Both the position numbers and the translations under genes were made by a program. DNA of 64,000 nt from Mytilus trossulus (Eukaryota > Mollusca > Bivalvia > Mytilida > Mytilidae), in NCBI RefSeq assembly GCF_036588685.1, contig NC_086377.1, positions 72,360,283 to 72,424,282 of the forward strand, written 5' to 3'. Under the pieces are notes generated by a model that worked only from the letters and a program-made list of their open reading frames with translations, was not told where the DNA came from and did not search any database. Of the stretch, positions 44,160-56,100 are shown in pieces (position 1 is the stretch's first letter; each line of letters opens with the position of its first letter).

Positions 44160-47100
44160 CTAAATAAAAAAAAAAATCTGTCACATGTAAGTCTAATTTT
44201 TGTCAATCACAGTTAAGAAGGTATGTATAAATCTTCCAATAATTGGGGGATTAAATTTGCAAAATTTTTAACACTTCTTGATTTCAATATATTTATCAAT
44301 GGCAATGGCATCTGTCAACCTCAAAAGAAACACTAAATTAACCTCAATACATGATTAGGAATGTATATATAAATTTTCAATAGTATTGAATCAAATTTTG
44401 GAAAATTTCACTTTTATGTTTTGTATTTATGGCAACAGCATCAAATCTTGAAGGTCTTCACAAGTTTAGAACCATCAAATTTTGAAAAGATTGGATCAGT
44501 AGTTCTGGAGACCCCAAATGCAACAGCAGCCATAAATTTCCATGTAAATTTTGATGTCATTAAATGTATTCATTTATTAATACTGTTTTTCCCTTACTTA
44601 ATATATAATACACGTATAAACTGCCTTGTATACCAACATATACTGGATAAATTGATATCACAAATATACTCTAAATTAATAATAATATTTGAGAAGAATT
44701 TTCTATTTAAGGGCATACAATACAGTTTTGATCCTGTATTTACAGTTTGATGAAAATTTGCATATAGGCTATTTTTTGCCTGATTAAATCAAATCTGTAA
44801 TAAAAAATATACCTTTATGTGCTACTTTTTGAGTTAAATGAGGTAGAAATTTTGTATATTTGCGGAAAATTTGGATTTGTGGCCTTATTTCCCTTTCGAA
44901 AGAAAAACATCACTTTTTTGTTTTAAAAGATAACACAATTTGTTTTTTGGTAAATAATAAGTAATTTCTGTATTTTATAAGTATCATAAAAAATTAGGCA
45001 TTTTTTATTCAGAAATAACTCATATTTATCAAATGGTCATGAATTGAGAAAAAAACGTAATTTTTTAATGTATATTTATCAAAAATTAAAAAATTGAACT
45101 ATTTACTGTTTTATAAAATTTGGTCCACATAATCTCTCTGCAAAATGAAACAAAATGTCATTTTAATGCAATTGTTGTTTTCAAATTAAATCAGTTTGAA
45201 TGATAAAAATCAGTCGAAAAATGCATCTTTACCAATATGTTGCGAAAATAACATTTTACGTTAACAACGTCATTACCTCCCCTGTAACTGTATTGTATGC
45301 CCTTAAAAGTCTAGAAAAACATACCTTGAATTGATGCAAATTACTAATGAATATTCATGAGATGAATAATAGGTGAGAAAAAAAAACTAATTTATCAATA
45401 CATTTAACCTTACATCATATGTTTCCAGCCCCTTCTTCAAATCAGTGATCATTGAGCTGCATCTGAGTGTGGTCAGATAAGAGGCTGCAACTCCAATAAA
45501 TTCCTCCTTATTATCCATTGTTACCCTCGACATTATTCCATCTATCTCTTCCCACCATCTATTTTTGTCAACTGCTTCTCTAACTTCATTGTCGCAAGTT
45601 GCATTTTCAACCTATACATAAAGTATTGAAGAGAGATAATATTTTAAAGGGATATACATAAACTATCATCTAATTGTACATGAAAGAGGTTACTACTGTA
45701 AATATTTGTCATTATGTTCAGTCTTTGTCCTATCAAGTAATCCTATCTTTTATGATATCTGATCTAGTCAACTGACTAATGTCTGCATACAAATAACTTA
45801 TTTGAGCACACCAAATAAAACTTTCATTTATCATCAAGATACATGAAATGTAAACAACTATTTCAATTGCAAGTGTTTTTTGGGGTATTTTTTTTTCAAC
45901 TTAATTTACCAAAAAATATCACCTAGATTCCTTTTGGGTTCCACTTAAAAAAACTAGATAAAAAAGATGCCCCCTGAGGCCCTGCTGCATGCATAAGAAA
46001 ATAGGTTTGCAAGCATTAGATTCAGCAAACAGTGATGCAGAAGTACATCTTTAAATGGTTGTGTCTGTAAGGCATGTTTGATGCCCCCATCATAGTTGAT
46101 TTATTCTATAAAGTAGAACATATACCGGTGATGTTGTTCCTTCTTAGCTTCACAACTCAAGTTTTTCAAAATTAAAAAGAGGTAACTTTAATATTCAAAT
46201 GTCACATGATGAATTCTATTTTTCAAATGAACAATTATCAGTAATGCATATTTACACCTCTGTGGTTGTGTAATGACAAAGGCATATAGTGACAAAGTTC
46301 ACCATCCTGACATTTGTGAAATTTTTTAAAAACAGAATCGAACAATATGCATGACGTTTGTAAATGTTCTAATACTCTACATAATACAAAAGTTCCAGCT
46401 TGAAAACTGTTGGAGTAAGCCGGACAAACCATGTTCTCTTTATGCAGTTAGTACAAAAAATTGACTACGTCCAAACTACCTGTCATTTTGACAATATTTC
46501 ATGAAAATCATGTGGATCTGCACACCTCCATTATGTGAAATACCAGTGCAGAGGTATGGCAAGCCGTTCTCGTCAAAACTATGTTTAAACCATTTTTCGA
46601 AAAATTTACACACTGAGAATTACAACAAAGCACTCTGAGATTTAAAAACTTCAAACGCACATTGAGAATTGAAAATTACACACTGAGAATAAAAAATTAC
46701 ACACTGAGATTTCATAAAGACGCACTGAGATTACAAAAATGAAAAACGCACACTGAGAATTGAAAATTACACACTGAGATTTCATAAAGACGCACTGAGA
46801 TTACAAAAATGAAAAACACACACTGAGAATTGAAAATTACACACTGAGATTTCAAAAAGACACACTGAGAATAAATAAACTGAAAACACACACTAAGAAT
46901 TTGAAATTACACACTGAGAATTTAAAATTACACACTGAGATTTGTGCGCACATATCTAATTAGCATACTTAATCTGAATCTATTACAAACTAAAACAACA
47001 AGGGGACAAAACTCGTTAGTCCTTCGATTTGGCCGTTCCAAATTATTAATAAAAAAAACTTTAGAAATACAAAAACAAGAAAAATACCTACTTACTCAGT

Positions 47101-50100
47101 TGTTACAAAATATAACCAAATGGTGAAAAACTTTATTAAAATTATAAGAAAACATTGGAACAATCTGCAAAAAGAATGCAGTGAAATTTTTACTCAAGTG
47201 TCTAATATAGCATATAAACGTAACAAAAATATAAAAGATTAACTAGCGAAATCAGGGAAACAGTTGGAAGACTTTGAAAAGGGACACATGTTTAATTACT
47301 GGTAGTAATGATCTGAATTATAGGCAACAAACTTATGAATATGAGCGATGTTAAGTCTTGAAATTTATAACGAATGTTGGTTGAAGGAATCGCATTTCAT
47401 TATAATGACAAGAGTTCTTGAGATCAAGATATAAATCTGTTTTCTTATTCATCTCATGAATATTCATTAGTAATTTGCATATTAATCTCAGTGCGTATTT
47501 TTGAAATCTCAGTATGTAATTAACAATTCTCAGTGTATGTTTTTTATTTTTTTAAATCTCAGTGTGTAATTTCGATTTCTCAGTGTGTTATTTTAGGTTT
47601 TTAATTCTCAGTGTGTATTTTTTTTCGAAAAAATGGTTTAAACATAGTTTTGACGAGAACGGCTTGCCATACAGAGGTTTAATTGAAGCATTCAATGGCA
47701 GATAATTTTGTTAAGTGCTTTTTATGGGTTCAAAGAGGTTGGAGTTTATATAATTCCTGTTCTGTTGGTGATATACAAAGTTGTCAGTGGAATTATAGTT
47801 TAAATGCTGTTTGCTATTTAGTTAATATATAGTTAAAGGGGTAACTCTGCAAATTCTGGAAAATACTCCTCAATGGTATGTTTCCAGTAAAAAAATACAG
47901 TACAAAACAAATATAAGAAAACAGGAAAATATTCTATGTAAAATACAAAACAACTGATACAATAAATGCATTTTTCAAAGTTTCCAGCACAATTTAGCAA
48001 GTTGATTTATTTTCCAAACAGTGTCCATTATGTTTTGTTGATTTTTTTTTTATCGTCAATATAAAAATTTATTATACCGTTGTTTTTCTAATCGGTTGAG
48101 GCATATGATAGAAAGATTTCATATTGGATGTATTACATTTGGCGTCTGTAAACTGTTCACTTTTTGAACTTCTACTTCAGACTCACTTACAAGGATCAAT
48201 ATATTAAACTGTTGTTTTTACCATTGTTGAAGCATATGATAAAAAGATCATATCATGTCATTTTTCATATCAGATGTATTATAAGCCCTCGATCCTTCAC
48301 CTCTTGGGCTGGTAATACATCTGATAAATACATCTGATATGAAAAATGCCATGTATAATCTGATAATATATTGAGCGATTCATCTTAATAATTATTGTGA
48401 TATTTCAAGTTTCAAATGAAATTGAAATGAAGTGGTTTGTCGATTTCAGTTTCGATCAAATTATTTTGAAGGAAACATGATTTAAATAACAAAAGAATTT
48501 ATATATACATCAACTTGGTTGTTGTTGCTTATTAGAGATGATGTTTGAAATAATACGGAAAAACTCTTTTAGTATGAAATAACAAATTTATGAAAAAAAT
48601 AATATCTTTAAGATGTATATAATTATAAATTAATAAAAATGCAGGTATTTACATAGAATGTTAAATAAACTTTTTAAAGTGAGTTTTGTTATTTCCCTGT
48701 CAAATGGGTTATGTAATAAAACCAGGTACCCCTAAGCCAGCTGCCCTGGACTGCTTAGGGTTTATGTATTTTAAAATAAAATATGTTGCTTATGTAAAAA
48801 AAAAAAAGAAAAAAAGAAATGAAGTTTGAAACTAAATAAATTTGAAGTTCAATGAATTACTGTATCGTCCTAAATCTTGACCAATAGATGAAAAGTATAT
48901 GGTAGTAGTTGTGATGACATAATTAGCTGATTTATTTAATTCTTAGTTTACTAACTGTAAATTGTGTTTGAATTTTGACTTTTATATTTTCTTTTGCCAT
49001 TTCATTTATGTAAAATTGAGAATGGAAATGGGAAATGTATCAAAGAGACAACAACCGGACCATAGAAAAAACAACAGCAGAAGGTCACCAACAGGTCTTC
49101 CATGTAACGAGAAATTCCCGCACCCGGAGGCGTCCTTCAGCTAGCCCCTAAACAAATATATACTAGTTCAGTGATTATGAATGCCATACTAATTTCCAAA
49201 TTGTACACAAGAAACTAAAATCAAAATAACATGTTTTCATTTGCATGCTGTAATTGTGTTCACTTTGTTTGACGTTTGTTCAGTTTATTTACTTTTAGTA
49301 AAATATTTATTTTTTTTACGTTTGTTTCTATGAATGTAGGCCAACTGAAAATTTGACTATCCTACATCTTTACAAATTGTTGTACCTCGTTTAGCTGTTG
49401 GTGATAGTATTCTTCTACCACATCATCAACCTGACTTATGACTGTTGAAGTTCCCACAATTGCATCCACCATTGAGGGAACAAATAGTGCAGGTGCTTCC
49501 GAACCCTGTATAATCCCTGTGGCCATCATAATACCCAAAGCTATATATTCCCCTCTTGCCTGGGCACCATAATTAGGGCGCAAAGTATATCCTCTATTAC
49601 GGCAACCTTATAATAAATATAGATTTCAGTTAATTATATTTACACAGATCGATGATATTTACCGTTTTTTTTTTGGTGCAATTAAACACGAGGCTCTAAT
49701 CACTGATCTGGTTTACAGTGGTAGAAGTCTGTTAAATATTACTAAATATATCAATATGGTATACATATAGAATGGGGAAAAAATTGAAATAAAAAGAAAG
49801 TACAGCCTGTAACATTCACTATAAAAATTAAATATCAAATATTTTAACACCACAAATATGGATCGGAGGAAGGATTGATTGATTGATTGTTGGTTGCTTA
49901 ATGGCCAGTGGCAAATATTTCATGCATGTTCAGGACGATCTGAGAAAGGAACATTTTAAGCCATGCTTTGTTCAATTTGTCTTGGCGGTTCTAAAGAAAA
50001 TGATTAAAATTCAATTTTTGCTAAAGGCTGTTCCCAGGGAAGGCAATTTTATTTAATCTCAGTAATTTTAAAGTCTCAGTGTGTGTTTTTCATTTTTTTT

Positions 50101-53100
50101 TAATTTTAGTGTGTAATTTTAAAATCTCAGTGTGTTATTTTAGGTTTTTAAATCTCAAGTGTGGTTATTAATTCTCAGTGTGTAATTTTTTCGAAAAAAA
50201 GGGTTTAAACATAGTTTTGACGAGAACTGCTGGCCATAATATATATATAGGGTCAAACCTGTAACAAGACCACTGGACTCAATGACAGACTGCCAGAGAA
50301 GTCGGAAATATTCACGCCTGGGTCCCCCTGCATCAGATACATCCTCCACACTACCTTCATCTGATGTAAAACTGACCTAAAAATATAGATTTATATAATT
50401 GCAGATATTTCCTGTCAACTGCTTCAGAATAGATGCATTAGAAAGAAGTCCATGTTTATCTCCTGGGTTTATGTTGATGAAACATATTTCTCTGTTGCAA
50501 TCAATTTTCTTTTAAGCTTGGTTGTCTTTTATTACATTATTCTGATAGTATAGAAATTAATCAAATTACCAAAAGTTTTTTTTAATACCAATCAGCCTTT
50601 AGAGGAAGGCTTTATGATGCATTGTCGTTTATGTACAAAATTTTATACTAATAAATTTCAAAATCCTGTTTTTAATTTAAAATCAGTAAAATGAATACAC
50701 ATTCATAAAAAAACATTGTAATACTAATGTAACATTAGAACAACGTTCACAAGCTCTAAATAATTAAAAGTAAATTACTAACAGACTTGGGGTAATTGTA
50801 ATTGTAATCGTTAATCAGCTGTAATTGATTACAATTTTTCAAGTAATCAGTGTAATCATTAATCAGCCAAAAATCTGATTACATGTAATATAATTTAATC
50901 AATTACTTTTCAAATTACCCTGTAATCATGATTACTTTTTGATTACATTCTGATTACAATGAAAAAAATCTAAAATTGTGTTTTTGGTCATTAAATGAAC
51001 CTCTTTGTTCATATTTGATAAATTTTTAACATACTAAAATGGTTTGGTTACTTTAAGCTTGTCTACTTCAGTAAAAAATAAACTGTTACAGTATTGAAAA
51101 GTCATCATTAGCCTAAGCAGAGACATATAATACAATTATATACCTTTTATCTTGGTAAAAGATATTGTACATACATGTATAGTCATCGTTTTATAATGAT
51201 CTTCATATTAATATTTGATTATAACTGTTATATATTCAAGTAATACTTTTCTTTAACCCTGAATTATAATCTTTTGTTAATATTTGTGATTTTTTTCAAC
51301 TTTGAATTGACAGGTAGGAGACTAATTAAGGTTTGTTTTTATTGCAATTACCAATTGAGTATAGCTGTAGGGAAATATATATGATAAAAGATAAATCAGA
51401 CATGAAAATTTATCTAATTAGCACAAACTAAATTAAAAGTTGGACAAATATGTTGTTTAAACTTTTTTTTGTATTTGGACTGGATGTGTAAAATGCAATG
51501 GTTTTTAGTACTTTAAAACATATTGTTTACAATTTGATTAAACATTTCTATTAAAATTTAACATAGTTTTAACTGGTACAAACGTAACTTTATTTCATCC
51601 ATATTTAAACTTCCATAAACTGCAACTTGGAATACATATAAATTATGAAAGAGGTCAGAAGACAAACAAAAAAACTCTTGATTATGATATATCTTAATTG
51701 AATTTAATTCAAAATAATTTAGAAAACATTGGTGATAAAGTGTAATGTATATATATGTAGTGAAATTTGGTGTTTATTTAAATAGATGACGTTTAATTTG
51801 AAGTTATTATTTTATAATTGAACCAAATAAAATACGTTCTCAAAAATGCTATAGTTATATTAAACGTTTATTCATCCACATCATTCAAAATGTTTTGTTT
51901 TTAAATTCATTGTAATCAGATGTAATCATGATTTCTCTGCCAATGTAATCATTAATTTAATCAGATACTTTCAGAAATGATGTAATCATTAATTTAATTT
52001 AATCGTACAAATGACAAAGTAATTGTAATTTAATCAATTACATTGAAAGTAATCGGACCCATCTCTGATTACTAAACATTGCTAAAGGGTCACTATTATC
52101 TGAGATTATGAGAGGGATAACAAAAAAGTTCTAAAGTGCTGAACGTATAGGCTAAAAATTATGGAAAGGGCAAAAATTAGAGTATGAAAGCTAATAATAT
52201 GAATAAAGTGGTAAATGACTAGATTTTAGATGTTTAGTCTATTTCTAGACTTTTTTGGCGGCGTTCTAGCTATTTGGTTTTTCTAGTGATACTGACCCTG
52301 CTTTGTACAAGCCGGATCTTTAACATGCTAGCCCATAAGGTAACAGTTTGCAGGAAGACATGTCACCCTTGGCCTACCCAGACACATAATTCTGACTCCA
52401 GGCCGACTAGACTGACTAGTGCTGTCCCCTGGCCCTTTGCTCAAGGGACAGATAAAGACTAATCTCTACAGTGGAACTTCTAAGTTTCTGTAAAACATAT
52501 TTCCAGTATTAACAACTGTATCCAATTTCGCAATAGGATTCATGATGATTGTCTATAGCACGCTGTTCTCATCAAAACTATGTTTAAGCCATTTTTCGAG
52601 AAATTTACACACTGAGATTTAAAAAAAAACACACTGAGATTAAAAAACTTATTAAAAAAACTTAAAAACACACACTGAGAAATTAAAATTACGTACTGAG
52701 AATTAAAAATTACACACTGAGAATTTAAAATTACACACTGAGATGAAATAAACTGAAAAACACACACTGAGAATTGAAAATTACACACTGAGATTTTTGC
52801 GCACATTTTATGCGCACAAATCTCAGTGGGTAATTTTCAATTCACAGTGTGTATTTTTGAAATCTCAGTGTGTAATTTAAATTTTCAGTGAGTAATTTTA
52901 ATTTCTCAGTACGTTATTTTAATATCTCAGTGTGTGTTTTTAAGTTTTTTAATCTCAGTGTGTAAATTTTTCAAAAAATGGGTAAAACATAGTTTTGACG
53001 AGAACGGCTTGCCATAATTGTCTCCTTCAATGTACATGGATCAAATTTAGTTTATTTTCAATGATTTGTATAAGTATATCTAAATAATAATTCATGTTCC

Positions 53101-56100
53101 TTATCATCAATATTATGTGCATTCAACTTTTATGTATCTAGGGACATACATGTATCTCCTGTGAAAGTTTGGTTCATATCCTATATATATATACATATGT
53201 ATTATGGAATCGAAATAAGTTTCTATTTATAGTAAATGGTGATAATGATTCTTTTGGTATCAACCCCGAGAAAATGGACCTCATGACAACTATATCTAAC
53301 TCAGTGACTTTATAAACATAGCTTAATAACAAGGTCCAGTAATGGGAGACTTTCTACATGTACATGATGTATACTCACTTTACTGTTTGTGGAAGGAAAC
53401 TGAAGGCTGAGTAGAATGATGCCATCACTTCCTCCTATTCCCAGTCTTTTTCAAATATCATAGCTGCCATAACATGGCCATTTTGGTGGAGTTTTTCTTT
53501 TCTGCTTTGTTTTGGTAGGCTTGAATTAGGCCCTGCCAGAAGAACCACCTCCTTCATGAACACACCTTTTGACTTCTTACTGTAAATGAAATGTCACTTG
53601 TATATTCTTCATTCCAGCTATGATAAAATAGTCCCCTTACTACATCTTTGGCACAAAAGACAACATTACAGGACTACTTAATCCACAAATATTGCATTTT
53701 TATTCAGGTATAAAATTAATTAGTTCTTTAAATTTTCAGGCATTTTGATAATTTGAACTTTTAAGTTAAAAAAATCACATTCCAGGTTAACACTAACCTT
53801 TTTTAGATATAAATGTATAACTGCCATCTCTAAAAACATATCCAAACAACGCCAGAAATTTGAACACCAGGGCATTAACCCTAAAGAGGAAATAAACAGG
53901 TCTTGATCGATGAATATTTTATTTAAATTTATCAAAATCAAAATATGTTTAAAATCAAACCCTCCTAATTCATAAGCATGAGGTGGATTACCATTACTTA
54001 CAAAAATGTATTGCCAATAAAGAAAGTTTCTTTTCATTTTTTCCTCAACCTAATTCTGATGGCTCTGTAATATTGCTGATCTCTATAAGAATAATTTTTC
54101 CTTTCTTAATTTTAGGATCTGAAATAAAATACGGACAGATTTTTCCCCAGTATGTGGCCATGTGTGTCAGTTGATTTGCAATTTGCTCCCATGAAACGTT
54201 ATTTGTAGCTTTTAATTTAAAAATATTAAAGTTCTAATAATACTCACATCTAAGTGTGATTATCAATTCTCAGTGTGTGTTTTCCAGTTTATTTAGTCTG
54301 TCTAAAAAATTTTGGAATATTGGCTTAAACATAGTTTTGATGAGAACGGCTTGCCATACATTTAATTACGACAGAAAATGACCATTACTTTTTCAAATCA
54401 AGTGGGATTTTCTTCAATTTCATAACACTTTAAAGCTATTTCATTAGGTACTGTTCTTAAAAATGGCAAATTTTATTTTTATTAAGATTTTTTGCTCTCA
54501 AATGTTATAAACTTTATAATCAATATATGTGAAAAAAAATAGTTTTTTCAGTTGGGATTAAATTCATGTACTTGACTTTAAAAACTTCCTTTAACTGTTT
54601 CAAATCATCTGGGATTGTCATAAAACTTGACAGGTATCTACCTTGTATACTGTTCTTACAAAATTGTTAAATCTGTTTTTCATGTAAATTTATCAGTGTC
54701 AAAGTTTATGCTTTAGAAAAAAATAAGAATCTTCAGTTGGGAATAAATTGAGATACCAATAGTCAACTTCGAGAGATTCTACATGTATATCTTTTTTAAA
54801 ATGACCCAAGATTATTCATAAAATTGGGCCATTATGTCATGTCTATACTGTTCTTACAAAATGCCAAATTCTAATTAGTTTGGAGATCTACCGTGTTGAA
54901 AAAAGGCAAATTATATAATTGTTTTCAGTAAATCATTATTGTCAATGTTAGAAATTGTCATTTTTTTTTAATCTTAAGATTGTTACATACTCAATACAAA
55001 TCATTGTGCTTACTTTACATCAGATATGATAATTTAAGTTAAATACAAATGGAATTTAAGCCTTATTTGATAAGAAACAAATATTGTAACAAAAAATTGC
55101 TGAAATAGTTATTGTCCCAAATGGACATGATGAATAACAAGAGTGTACACGCTGAAATGTCTCGCAAGTTTTACTAACCATGATTGGTTACAAGTATCAC
55201 ATACACTTTATATTATCAATGATCCATGGAAATGAGGTCAAGGTCATATAAACCAAGGCAGACATACATGTTCACCTTACAATCAATCCATGCATCAAAT
55301 ATACTTGACCTTATTGCATATTGTATCGAAGAAGCAGACAAACAGGAAAACTTAACACTGATCAATGAACCATGAAAATGAGGTCAAGGTCAGAAGAACC
55401 CTGCCAAACAGACATGTACACCTTACAATTATTCCATACACCAAACATAGTTGACCTATTGCTTATAGTATTAGAAAAACAAACCAAAACTCAAAAACTT
55501 ACCTTTAACCATTGAACGATGAAAATGAGGTCAAGGACAAATGACACCTGCCAGACTGACATTTATCCCTTACAATCATTCCATACACCACATAATAGCG
55601 GACCTACTGCTTGTAGTATCTGAGAAACAGACCTAATCATGTAACTTTAACCTTAATCACTGATCCATGAAATGAGGCTGAGGTAAGGTGAACCCTGTCT
55701 GAAGGACATGTTTACATTGCAAGGAACCAATATACCAATTATAGTTACATGTATCCCATTACTCAAAAGTGAGAAATTTACAAAACAAAAATACTATAAA
55801 ATTTTTTCAAGCAGTCGCTGAACCATGAAAATGAGGTCAAGGACATTGAACATATGACAGACAGAAACTTCGTAACATAAGGTATCTGCATACAAAGTAT
55901 GATGCATACAGGTCTTCAACCTTCTGAAATATAAAGCTTTATCTATATACAAATAGTTTACGCAGCTGCCGCCGGATAGTAATACCTATGTCTCACTTTC
56001 TGTGACTTTCGTCACAGGCGAGACAAAAATGAGGTTGAGTCCCCCATTAACAGCATATGATTATCATTAACAGAAAAAGTTCCTGCCCCAACACTATTCT

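Noticed and set aside
52280-52470. Plus-strand open frame with Cys-rich residues
   Set aside because: Lies in a dispersed repeat; no supporting exon structure.
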